Of a stretch of DNA of 32,462 nt, positions 1 through 7,834 are shown piece by piece. Position 1 is the stretch's first letter; every line of letters starts with the position of its first letter. The position numbers and the translations under genes are program-made. Origin of the DNA: Lachnospiraceae bacterium (GTDB lineage: Bacteria > Bacillota > Clostridia > Lachnospirales > Lachnospiraceae); the NCBI GenBank assembly GCA_021205755.1, contig JAJPWX010000053.1:19939-52400 (forward strand), read 5' to 3'. The notes beneath the pieces are model-generated. The model was not told the DNA's origin. It worked only from the letters and a program-made list of their open reading frames with translations, and did no database searches.

Positions 1-225
1 GGCGAACAGCAGACGGAGCAAACGGAGCAGACGGAGCAAACGGAGCAGACGGAGCCAGAAACGGAGAGTGAGTCTGAGACGGAGAGCGAGACCGAAACAG
101 AAAGCGAGACCGAGACGGAAAGCGAAATCGAGACGGAAAGTGAGAGCGAGGCCGAAAGCGAAACCGAGACGGAACGTGAGAGCGAGACGGAGGCCGAAAC
201 TGAAATAGAAATCGAAGCAACGATC
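1..225 (+). repeat. Thr/Glu/Ser low-complexity coding repeat
   Basis: Degenerate tandem 6-12 bp units (gagacg, gaaagc, gagcagacg and similar) encode alternating Glu with Thr, Ser or Gln. They form the acidic stalk of the surface protein. The array probably continues left of the window. Confidence 0.8.
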
Positions 226-1434
226 CGGGTAAGTAAGGTGAGTGCGGAAACAGGTGAGGCAGTTGTCGGTGCGGTGCTGAGACTCATTGACTCGGAGGGC
301 AATAAGGTCGATGAGTGGACGACCGGCAGCGGCAGCCACAGTACGAAAGTGACGGCACCGACGGGCACCACGTATCAGCTGATAGAAGTATCTGCCCCGG
401 ATGGATATGAGGTTGCGAGTGCGATGACTGTGACGGTCGATGAATCTGGGACAATTTCCATGACGATGGAAGATCCGGTCAGTGAAGTGGAAGAGGATGA
501 AAGTGTTTCCATTTCGGTGTCGAAGTACCTGACCTGTAATGGAGACCGAATCGGTGCCACAAGTGCAGCATTTTATGTAGCTTTGTATGCGGATGAGGCT
601 TGCACAGAACGTGTTTCGGGTATTATGACGCTGAATTACAGCTACTCAAGTCTGTCAACCGTGACATTTGATGGCCTGGAAGCAGAGAAGATGTATTATA
701 TCTCCGAATGCGATGAAAATGGTGTCGCAACGGTATCCGGAACTGTGGAAGACGGTACCCTGTATTATGCGGAGTATACGGAAGGCAGCGAGATTGCGGT
801 TGATGAGGCGGGCGGAAGTACGGAAGTTTCTTTCGAAAACGAGTTTTTTACGATTCCGACGAAGGGTTATTATAAGGAAGCGGAACTGACGATTACGAAA
901 AAGCTGCTGGATGCGGACGGTAATCCACTTTCTTCTGGTGCGGTATTTTACGCGGGAATCTTTTCGGATGCAGACTACACGACCCTGTCCGATTCTGTAT
1001 CACAGAACATTGTGGAGCTGGGGTTGAATGGTGCGTCCGAGGTAAGTGAAATCGTGTCTGTGGCTTTGCCGGATGACGGATCTCTGACCTTGTATGTGAC
1101 TGAAACCGATGCGGACGGCAATCCGGTTGCGAATGCGGATACGTTTGCGTACACTGTGACGGTGGAAAACGGCGCCGTGATCTTTACAGATACAGGCCGG
1201 GAGGCAACAGTCGTCATCACAAACCGGGAGATCGTAGAATATTCGTCAGAATATGAATATATGACTGAAACCGAGACAGCAAAGGCAACGGAGAGCGAAA
1301 CTTCTACAGAAGCGACGTCCGTAAAGACCGGCGACAATTCGGCAATTGCACTTTACCTGAGTGTGATGCTTGCGGCGCTTGCGGTGCTTCTGGCTGGCGA
1401 AAGCTACCGACGCAGAAAAGCGAGTGAGCGGTAG
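1..1434 (+). CDS. Cell-wall anchored Cna-B/SpaA repeat surface protein, 5'-truncated by window edge
   Basis: The reading frame is open from base 1, so the N-terminus and signal peptide lie outside the window. The first ~75 visible codons are a Thr/Glu/Ser-Glu dipeptide stalk (TETESE type). A SpaA/Cna-B-like module follows (about 240-470; the IEVSAPDGYE motif is typical of these isopeptide domains). Two further modules then share the pattern FY-x-x-x-[YF]-x-D-A and end in acidic D-x-x-G turns (about 490-840 and 880-1230). The C-terminus is a sorting signal: VKTGDNSA, a hydrophobic span, then RRRK. The motif is (V)KTGD rather than LPXTG, a variant I associate with clostridial sortases. It probably acts as a surface adhesin or stalk protein. 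It is a paralogue of the 1301-residue protein at 11885-15790. Confidence is high for the class; the ligand is unknown. Confidence 0.85.
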   Translation, partial: GEQQTEQTEQTEQTEQTEPETESESETESETETESETETESEIETESESEAESETETERESETEAETEIEIEATIRVSKVSAETGEAVVGAVLRLIDSEGNKVDEWTTGSGSHSTKVTAPTGTTYQLIEVSAPDGYEVASAMTVTVDESGTISMTMEDPVSEVEEDESVSISVSKYLTCNGDRIGATSAAFYVALYADEACTERVSGIMTLNYSYSSLSTVTFDGLEAEKMYYISECDENGVATVSGTVEDGTLYYAEYTEGSEIAVDEAGGSTEVSFENEFFTIPTKGYYKEAELTITKKLLDADGNPLSSGAVFYAGIFSDADYTTLSDSVSQNIVELGLNGASEVSEIVSVALPDDGSLTLYVTETDADGNPVANADTFAYTVTVENGAVIFTDTGREATVVITNREIVEYSSEYEYMTETETAKATESETSTEATSVKTGDNSAIALYLSVMLAALAVLLAGESYRRRKASER

Positions 1435-1464
1435 GCGAGACCGAGCTAAAAAAATGTACATAAA

Positions 1465-1495
1465 ACATTACATATAATGCAGGTGAATGTAATGT
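1465..1495. repeat. Inverted repeat downstream of surface protein
   Basis: ACATTACAT (1465-1473) and ATGTAATGT (1487-1495) are perfect 9-bp inverted arms with a 13-nt loop. No T-run follows on the plus strand, so terminator function is uncertain. It may instead be a protein-binding site. Confidence 0.5.
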
Positions 1496-1515
1496 AAACA
1501 ATCCAGGAAAAAAAT

Positions 1516-1546
1516 GGGGGCTGCCATGCGTGAGCGGACAGCCCTC
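1516..1546 (+). terminator. GC-rich hairpin, possible terminator or dispersed repeat
   Basis: GGGCTG (1518-1523) pairs with CAGCCC (1539-1544) around an ATGCGTGAGCG loop region. It lies 80 bp after the surface protein stop and before the NACHT gene. There is no U-tract, so it is either a weak terminator or an intergenic repeat. Confidence 0.4.
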
Positions 1547-1694
1547 GCTAATTAAGAAATGGTTTAGCAAGTCGCTGTTGGTTGGCGCTTCGTCCGCTGC
1601 AACCGCAGATTTTTCATTTTTTGCATGGGGTCAAATGTTTTATCAGAAAGAGTTTGTGTGGTAGATAGAACAACGAGATAAGGAGGTATCTTAC

Positions 1695-4235
1695 GTGTCG
1701 GTTGCTAAGGGGATTCATTTCTCAGATTTACATGTGAACAGTGATGAGATAGAGACGGGTGGACCCAGTGAAGCCAGGATTTGTGCCGCATTTAATGAGC
1801 GGAACATTGGGAATAAGATTCTGCGGGAAATTTTACCGGATGTTCAGACAGATGACTGTCGGTATTCCGGGGATCATTCTTTCGTGGATCTGCTCGAGGA
1901 TTTGTGGCGGAACAAGCAAAAGCATACGGTTTTGCTGGCTGCTGGCGGAATGGGAAAAACAACACTTCTGTTGGACGCTGCCCGGTTGAAGTCACAGCAG
2001 CCGATTCTGTATATTCCATTGGAATGGTTGTCAGCGCAGAATTTGACAATAGAGAAGTTCATATGCCGTATACTGTATAAAGACGAGACATCCCGTGATC
2101 GCCTGTATCGATTGACAAATACTTGCAAGACTCAGCCGGATCTGATTCTACTTTTGGATGGTTTCAATGAGGTGGGGGAAACAAATCAATCAGGGTTTGG
2201 CAAAGAGATCCGTGGACTTGCACAGCATCCGGGGATGCAGATTGTGGTGACTTCCCGGGAGAATATCTCGGATCGGTATAATCTCAGATTTGTAAAGTCA
2301 ACGGTATGTGAACTGCTGGATGGACAGATTCGGAAGATCTTGACAGAACAGGAATGGGATCATATCCAGGGAAAATATTCATTATATGAATTGCTTAAAA
2401 ATCCGATGTTCTTATTGATGTACAAGCAAGTGTATCCGTTAATGGATTGTCATCGCGATGCGTTTCTTGAATGGATAGACGCGGTTGAGAATCCGACTCA
2501 GCTGATACATAATTATTTTGTGGCTCAGGAGGCTGTGCTATTAGAAAGGGGCGATATATCAGGCGATTATTTAGTCAAAGCAATGCATTGTGTAAGATAT
2601 GCACTTCCATATATTGGATACTGTTTTGAAAATCAAAATCGTATGAGTATTCGCCGGGATGAATTCGATAAGATTGTTGAAAGAGCAGCAGAGTTTGCAA
2701 ATCAATGCAGCTATCTGCATGATACAGAGGAGCAGCTTTGCCGGCAGTATCGCATGAAAAAGGTTCCTGCGGTAGACAGCTTTGACGTGGAAAATTATCT
2801 GATAAATGAAATACACCTGCTACATGAAGATGGTGGCTCTTTGATTTCATTTTCACACCAGATATACAGGAATTACTTATCCGCTGAATGGCTTTCAGAG
2901 ATGTTCCGGAATGATGCAGAAGGGATGTGGAATCAACGTCCTCTTCCGGGATATCTGCACGGATATTTAAGGGAAATGAATGGACAATACTGGAATGGAA
3001 TTGCGGCAGAACTCGCCGAAAATGCAAGAAACCGGGAAGCAAAGACGATAAGGAATTTACTTGCAAACCTGCTATATGTTTTTCCTTACACGGCGGAGAG
3101 CGGTACCCCTGATTTTTCAAATATTGATTTTACGGGTACCCGATTACGGGATTATTATGCTCCGGCTCATCGCATCCCGATGAAAGGGGCGAAGATCAGT
3201 GATGCTTCGTTGGGGCTTCATAAATTAGAAGCAGTACGCTTAAAAGCTGCCGCTATTTCCGGTGACGGAAAGAGAGCGGCAACGTTGAGTCAGCAGATAT
3301 TCGGAGCTTTCAGGCGGCTTCAGCTATGGAACCTGGAAGAGAAGTGCCGTACTGGTGAGTACTTTGTAGAGCAGGAAATCATTCATATCCATTTGTCGGA
3401 AACCGGCGAATGGATAATCGGTGAACGGGATGATTCTTATCGGATTTGGAACTGGGAAAATAGTAAGATTTCCTTTGAACTTAGCGGGAATCTCATTTCT
3501 AATCAGCATGGGAAACTGGCAACCTATGGCAATAAGGTGTTATACAAGAATTCCGAGAATATTCTGGAAGTGTTTGACCTGGAAACCAGAGAATTTTCAC
3601 CGATTGAAAATTCGTGCAAAAATGCCCGCATTGCTGATTTTCTTCCAAATGGAGAATTAGTTGTTGTTGGGAATAATGATCAAAAGGCAATTTTGCACAG
3701 CACCAGGGATGGGAGAGAAATGAGTCTCAATAGCGAAGATGCGGCGATTACTGGAATTTATTGTGTGAAAGCACAGCCTTTTGTAGGCTTAGCGACCAGC
3801 AATCAAAAACTTTGCTTTTACCATACTGGGACTGGTCAGAAAACGGACATCTTAGATATTGGAACGGCTAATAAAATGATTGTTGCCCATCGCAACAGAA
3901 ATATCGTGGCATGCAGCAGTGGAGATAACCAGTTCGAAACATTCCGCCATTTTGCATATAAAACAGATAGTGGCAAAAATGCAGGAGTGTGGTATCAGAA
4001 TCGGACAGATCATAAATTTCATGGTGATGTTCTTGATATGAATTTCAATGAAGAGAATGAAGCGCTTGTAACCATTATGTCGGATGGTAGGATTGTTTAC
4101 AGTCAGGAATGGCGCTGTAAGTATCAAGACAGTATTCAGATCATCACAGATATCAATGTGGATGCTTATGACTTTACTGGGGTTCTCTGCAGTGATGAGA
4201 TACGGGAAAATCTGAGATGTAACGGAGCAGGCTAG
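1695..4235 (+). CDS. NACHT-type STAND NTPase with C-terminal beta-propeller (candidate antiphage defence protein)
   Basis: Starts at GTG 1695, 9 nt after an AAGGAGG ribosome binding site; 846 residues. A short N-terminal region (~75 residues) precedes a P-loop NTPase: Walker A GGMGKTT near residues 84-90 and a NACHT-style Walker B LILLLDGFNE near 148-157. A helical region with a LLKNPMFL-type motif and a long helical arm (to ~470) follows, then a short pentapeptide-like stretch (SNIDFTGTRLRD). From ~513 to ~830 there are WD40-like blades (LQLWNLE, YRIWNWE, LEVFDLE). Family knowledge: NACHT/STAND proteins are switch NTPases whose propeller senses a trigger and whose N-terminus signals, and many bacterial ones block phage. 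No separate effector domain is obvious, so the output is unknown. A downstream recombinase and A/T-richer codon use fit a mobile defence cargo (inference). Confidence 0.8.
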   Translation: MSVAKGIHFSDLHVNSDEIETGGPSEARICAAFNERNIGNKILREILPDVQTDDCRYSGDHSFVDLLEDLWRNKQKHTVLLAAGGMGKTTLLLDAARLKSQQPILYIPLEWLSAQNLTIEKFICRILYKDETSRDRLYRLTNTCKTQPDLILLLDGFNEVGETNQSGFGKEIRGLAQHPGMQIVVTSRENISDRYNLRFVKSTVCELLDGQIRKILTEQEWDHIQGKYSLYELLKNPMFLLMYKQVYPLMDCHRDAFLEWIDAVENPTQLIHNYFVAQEAVLLERGDISGDYLVKAMHCVRYALPYIGYCFENQNRMSIRRDEFDKIVERAAEFANQCSYLHDTEEQLCRQYRMKKVPAVDSFDVENYLINEIHLLHEDGGSLISFSHQIYRNYLSAEWLSEMFRNDAEGMWNQRPLPGYLHGYLREMNGQYWNGIAAELAENARNREAKTIRNLLANLLYVFPYTAESGTPDFSNIDFTGTRLRDYYAPAHRIPMKGAKISDASLGLHKLEAVRLKAAAISGDGKRAATLSQQIFGAFRRLQLWNLEEKCRTGEYFVEQEIIHIHLSETGEWIIGERDDSYRIWNWENSKISFELSGNLISNQHGKLATYGNKVLYKNSENILEVFDLETREFSPIENSCKNARIADFLPNGELVVVGNNDQKAILHSTRDGREMSLNSEDAAITGIYCVKAQPFVGLATSNQKLCFYHTGTGQKTDILDIGTANKMIVAHRNRNIVACSSGDNQFETFRHFAYKTDSGKNAGVWYQNRTDHKFHGDVLDMNFNEENEALVTIMSDGRIVYSQEWRCKYQDSIQIITDINVDAYDFTGVLCSDEIRENLRCNGAG

Positions 4236-4266
4236 TATATTTAGGCCTGCTATGATAAGGTTTTTC
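4227..4266 (+). terminator. Probable terminator of the NACHT gene
   Basis: GCAGGC (4227-4232, overlapping the stop codon) pairs with GCCTGC (4245-4250) across an AT-rich loop. A T-tract follows about 10 nt later (TTTTT near 4261-4265). The distance to the T-run weakens the call. Confidence 0.5.
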
Positions 4267-4380
4267 AGATGCTATTAATTGCCGATCTGATCTGACACCG
4301 GTGTAGTTTGCCAGTGGCAGGCGTTTAGTACCGTTCAGAGTGGTAGCGGAGTTCGTTAGTGAAGGGGAGTTTCCACAGAT

Positions 4381-4632
4381 CTATAACTCAATCTCCTGTA
4401 TGAAAAGATAAGCAAACTCGATTGCCTGACAGGTGATAGACTCGCAGAGGTGCGGAAAATCATTCTTTGAAAACCCGCCCGGACGAAGTTCCCTGCATCT
4501 CAGTGAGCCGAATGTTATCTCAAATTCCCTGGCGTACTGAGAGCATATAGATATAATCTGGTTTTCACTCATGCTTGCTGCAGACAAATAGAGGCTGATA
4601 AACATCAGCGTTCCTTCGATGAGACCGCATTG
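4381..4632 (-). pseudogene. C-terminal remnant of a C_GCAxxG_C_C-family redox protein
   Basis: Read on the minus strand from about 4632, directly after an in-frame TGA, the frame gives TGTQCGLIEGTLMFISLYLS and continues to RCRELRPGGFSKNDFPHLCE and a final TCQAIEFAYLFIQEIEL. The Cys pattern (QCGLIEG, LRCREL, HLCE, TC) matches the distal half of the putative redox-active C_GCAxxG_C_C proteins, which are normally about twice this length. The proximal half with the NCAQA-type motif is missing and no ribosome binding site precedes the internal ATG at 4605. I read it as a decayed fragment stranded in the accessory region. Family assignment is from motif memory and is moderately sure. Confidence 0.5.
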
Positions 4633-5189
4633 CGTTCCTGTTCATTAGCGCAGGATTTTCTTATAAGCTTTATGACGGCCACAAGGCTAAATGACTTACC
4701 TGAAACTATTTTCGAAAAAATGAGAGGAATACTAAGACGAATAAGATCCACAATATTTCACCAGACAACATACATTTCGAAACAACGCAGTAACTAATTA
4801 TGTCTATATAGATGTATTTCAGTATGGAGTGAGATACATCTGCAGGTCGTGGAACACCTGTAGCCGGCATCCCTACGAACTGCCGGAGCCTGATTGCTGT
4901 GTGGCTTTTGGGTTATGGTCGGAAGTATGCATTCCGACAGGTTATTATTCCCTTCCTGAAACAGGAAAATGATTCGGGGTGTCGAGGACAAATAGAATCA
5001 AAATAGCCTCTCTCTTATTTGACGGCAAGGTATCCTGGTGAATCCAGGGAAGCCTTGCCGTCCTCTGGGTTATAAGGAAATTGCGTTATGCAGACGAAGT
5101 AGAAAAAATCATAAAGAATTACGTATATTGGATAAGCTGTAACCAATATGTTTTACCAATAGTTTAGGTGCAATTTGTGAAAGGGGAAG
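4633..5189. other. Non-coding stretch between remnant and recombinase module
   Basis: About 560 bp with no convincing gene. It holds the strong hairpin at 5021-5062 and a 7-bp inverted repeat ATATTGG/CCAATAT (5125-5131 and 5143-5149). Minus-strand ORFs here lack ribosome binding sites and family resemblance. It is plausibly decayed element sequence. Confidence 0.5.
5021..5062. terminator. Strong hairpin, terminator-like
   Basis: GACGGCAAGG (5021-5030) is fully complementary to CCTTGCCGTC (5053-5062), with a second inner pairing CCTGG/CCAGG. There is no T-run on the plus strand; on the minus strand an A/T-rich segment follows (AAATAAGAGAG). It may insulate the recombinase module or serve as a protein site. 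Confidence 0.5.
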
Positions 5190-5330
5190 ATGTGTTTGAA
5201 AAGAGAACAATCCGAAGCGATATGCTATACAGTTGAGCGGGAGTTTCTCGCGAAATTTTCAGCAAAGGAACTGATTGAGCGTATTATAAAGATTCATTTA
5301 CAAAATAAAAAAATACAGGAACCGGCATAA
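5190..5330 (+). CDS. Small hypothetical protein upstream of the serine recombinase
   Basis: ATG 5190 opens a 46-codon frame beginning MCLKREQSEAICYTVEREFL and continuing with AKFSAKELIERIIKIHLQ before TAA 5328-5330. AAGGGG at 5181-5186 is close to the ATG and better spaced for the in-frame TTG at 5196. The protein is highly charged and probably a short helical peptide. Small ORFs of this kind commonly precede large serine recombinases in clostridial elements, so a role as recombination accessory or regulator is possible, but I do not recognise the family with certainty. Confidence 0.55.
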   Translation: MCLKREQSEAICYTVEREFLAKFSAKELIERIIKIHLQNKKIQEPA

Positions 5331-5444
5331 GTCAGCATAAACTTCAAAGCGGTAATGGAAATCAAAGAGTAGTAGCACATGATTGCGGGGATTTATCTTT
5401 TGCAGTAGAATAAAACCGGGATAGTGGTTGAAAGGCAGATAAAC

Positions 5445-7058
5445 ATGAAAAAAGTGATGCTTTTCTACGTGGCTGAATATATTCGATTATCCAGGGAGGA
5501 TGGTGATAAGGCGGAAAGCGACAGTATAGGGAATCAGAGGAAGCTAATTGCGGATTTTTTGAAAGGAAAAGATGAATTTGTTGTATATGACGAATATGTT
5601 GATGACGGCTTTTCCGGCACGAATTTCCGCCGCCCGGCTTTTACCAGAATGATGGAAGATATTGAGTCTGGTAAAGTGAATTGCGTGGTCGTTAAGGATT
5701 TATCCAGATTTGGTCGGGATTACATAGATACTGGTAAGTATCTGGAGCGATATTTTCCGGACAATGATGTGCGTTTCATTTCTATCACGGATAACATTGA
5801 CAGCCTGAAGCAGGCGTATGATATGCTTCTTCCGATTAAGAACATTTTCAATGAACAGTATGCCAGGGACATTTCCAAGAAGGTTCATTCGTCAATGAAG
5901 ACCAAGCAGAGAGCGGGAGAGTTTATTGGTGCTTTTGCCTGTTACGGATACAAAAAATCTCCATCAGACAAGAATAAACTGATCGTTGATGAATACGCAG
6001 CAGAGGTGGTTCGCAAGGTTTTTTCACTGTATATTGGCGGATGTGGAAAAAACAGTATCGCCAAGACTCTTAATGCGGAAGGAATTATTTGCCCATCCGC
6101 CTATAAGAAACGCAATGGTGAGAATTACCGGAATATGAACCGGCTGGAGAGTACAGAATACTGGACCTATTCTACGATTAATCGTATGCTGCAGAATGAA
6201 ATGTACATTGGAAATATGGTTCAGGGCACAAGGGCACAGCGCATGAGAGGCAAACAACGTATGCTGGATAAGGATGAGTGGATTATTGTCAGAAACACAC
6301 ATGAAGCCATTATAGACGAGGATACATGGAAGAAGGCACAGAGCTTGCTTAAACGGCGGACAAGGAATCTTGATCTGAACCAGAATATGAGCATTTTTGC
6401 CGGATTTTTAAAATGTGGTGATTGCGGCAGAGCATTAGTAAAGAAGGTTGGTCCGCCGGGACACGGAGACGGCATTATCCACTATTACTGTGGCACTTAT
6501 GTGCGTTCGGGAAGACAATTCTGCTCCAGACATGCAATTCCTTATACGACTTTGGAAACAATTATTCTGGAAGACTTGAGGACAATCATTCAGAGCATTG
6601 ATAATCTTCGGGAGATCATAGAACAGAATAAGGCAGAGACTGCTGCAGGGGCTCGCTTGTCAGAAGCTGAAAAAATACGACTGTCTGCGGAACTGGAGCG
6701 TGTCAGAAAACTAAAAAAGTCTGTTTATGAAGATTACTGCGGGGAATTGATTTCCAGGGAAGAATATGTTACGTATCGGAAAGATTATCTGGGAAAGGAA
6801 GAACTTCTGACAAAACAATTGGAAACATTGGAAGCCAAACAAAAGGATCAGACCGATGAGGATGTTTTTAAGACTCCCTGGATCAGACGTCTGCTGGAAA
6901 TCAAGAGTATTGAAAAACTGGACAGAGATATTGTGGTAGAGATGATTGATGAAATCAGAGTTTTTGAAGATCACAAAATCAAAATCGTTTACAATTTTTC
7001 GAATGAACTGGAAAGCCTTTTCCAGACAGCGTATACGGAAGAAAAAAACGTAAGGTAG
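5445..7058 (+). CDS. Large serine recombinase (site-specific integrase of a mobile element)
   Basis: 537 residues from ATG 5445; an in-frame GTG at 5424 is possible but has no ribosome binding site, while AAAGG lies ahead of 5445. The N-terminal resolvase domain has the catalytic serine in YIRLS (residue ~16), the SIGNQR motif and VVKDLSRFGRDYIDTG. It is followed by a Recombinase domain (~170-270, GYKKSP... and the TINRMLQNEMYIGN motif), a zinc ribbon (CGDCG near 324-328, then YYCG and FCSRH), a coiled coil (~395-450) and a DUF4368-like tail (EIRVFEDHKIKIVY). This layout is that of TnpX/Tn4451-type and phage-type large serine recombinases, which catalyse excision and integration between short att sites. 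It sits about 100 bp from the broken amidase gene, the place expected for an element end. Confidence 0.92.
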   Translation: MKKVMLFYVAEYIRLSREDGDKAESDSIGNQRKLIADFLKGKDEFVVYDEYVDDGFSGTNFRRPAFTRMMEDIESGKVNCVVVKDLSRFGRDYIDTGKYLERYFPDNDVRFISITDNIDSLKQAYDMLLPIKNIFNEQYARDISKKVHSSMKTKQRAGEFIGAFACYGYKKSPSDKNKLIVDEYAAEVVRKVFSLYIGGCGKNSIAKTLNAEGIICPSAYKKRNGENYRNMNRLESTEYWTYSTINRMLQNEMYIGNMVQGTRAQRMRGKQRMLDKDEWIIVRNTHEAIIDEDTWKKAQSLLKRRTRNLDLNQNMSIFAGFLKCGDCGRALVKKVGPPGHGDGIIHYYCGTYVRSGRQFCSRHAIPYTTLETIILEDLRTIIQSIDNLREIIEQNKAETAAGARLSEAEKIRLSAELERVRKLKKSVYEDYCGELISREEYVTYRKDYLGKEELLTKQLETLEAKQKDQTDEDVFKTPWIRRLLEIKSIEKLDRDIVVEMIDEIRVFEDHKIKIVYNFSNELESLFQTAYTEEKNVR

Positions 7059-7091
7059 TCCTGCGTTGACATTTTGCCGCAGAGGAAGCGT

Positions 7092-7106
7092 CAGACGGAA
7101 CGTCTG
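7092..7106. repeat. Palindrome between recombinase and amidase junction
   Basis: CAGACG GAA CGTCTG is a perfect 6-bp stem with a 3-nt loop, 34 bp after the recombinase stop. It could be part of an attachment site or a weak terminator. No counterpart was located. Confidence 0.35.
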
Positions 7107-7163
7107 CACGATATTGGTTTTGGGCAATGAGAACAGCGAATTTGGCGCAAGTTACTACCGCCC

Positions 7164-7730
7164 CACGGGGGTGATGATCCCGGCATGATTGGCGAGAGCG
7201 GTATCAGTGAAAAGGTGCTGAACCTGGTTTATGCCAAAAAGCTGGCGGCGCTGCTGGAAGCGGAAGGATATAAGGTGGTGCTGACGCGTACGACGGAGGA
7301 TGGCCTGTATGATGCGGATGCGTCGAATAAGAAAGCGCAGGATATGCAGCGGCGGGTGGCGGTGATTGAGGCGGAGGATCCGGTTCTGACGGTGAGCATT
7401 CATCAAAACAGCTATCCGGAGGATTCCTCGGTGAAAGGACCGCAGGTGTTTTACTACGAGCAGTCGGCGGAGGGAGAGAAGCTGGCGACGGCGATTCAGG
7501 ATAGCCTGAATGTGGAGCTGGAGATTGAGCGACCGCGGGTACAGAAGGGCAACACGACTTACTACATATTAAAAAGGTCGGTCAGCACGACGGTGATTGT
7601 GGAATGTGGTTTCCTGACAAATCCCGAAGAGGAGATGCTGCTGCAGGAGGAGGCATACCAGGATCAGATGGCGCAGGCGATCTGCGATGGGATTTTGACG
7701 TATCTTCTGGACAAAAATGAATATAATTGA
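7164..7730 (+). pseudogene. N-acetylmuramoyl-L-alanine amidase (Amidase_3), 5'-truncated at the zinc motif
   Basis: The frame reads HGGDDPGMIGESGISEK from 7164, which is the end of the family's (D)PGHGG-DPG zinc motif. The residues before it (RKLLPP, up to a stop at 7128-7130) do not resemble an amidase. Downstream the domain is intact: the ISEK glutamate, VSIHQNS with the second zinc His, and VECGFLTNPEE with the catalytic Glu, ending normally. A complete CwlD/AmiC-type enzyme needs the missing N-terminal strand and usually an export signal. The internal ATG at 7185 would exclude the first zinc His and has no ribosome binding site. The 5' half is not elsewhere in the window. I infer that a recombinase-borne element or a rearrangement broke the gene; a peptide from 7185 would be inactive. 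Confidence 0.75.
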
Positions 7731-7788
7731 AAGCATACGCTTGTAATTTGCATCTGGATTATCTGTACAGGTCAGATCAGAAAATAAG

Positions 7789-7822
7789 TGCCGCCAATCT
7801 TTCGTGACTGGCGGCATTTTTC
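7789..7822 (+). terminator. Rho-independent terminator
   Basis: TGCCGCCA (7789-7796) pairs with TGGCGGCA (7809-7816), followed by TTTTT. It serves the amidase reading rightwards and lies just beyond the 3' end of the convergent S1 gene. Confidence 0.85.
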
Positions 7823-7834
7823 TCCTGAGAAGCC

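Noticed and set aside
1435-1694. Search for the missing amidase 5' half or an att site
   Set aside because: Neither the PGHGG-coding region nor a convincing copy of the 7150-7180 junction was found here or in 4236-5423.
4794-4991. 65-codon minus-strand ORF
   Set aside because: No ribosome binding site, odd composition and no resemblance to a known family.
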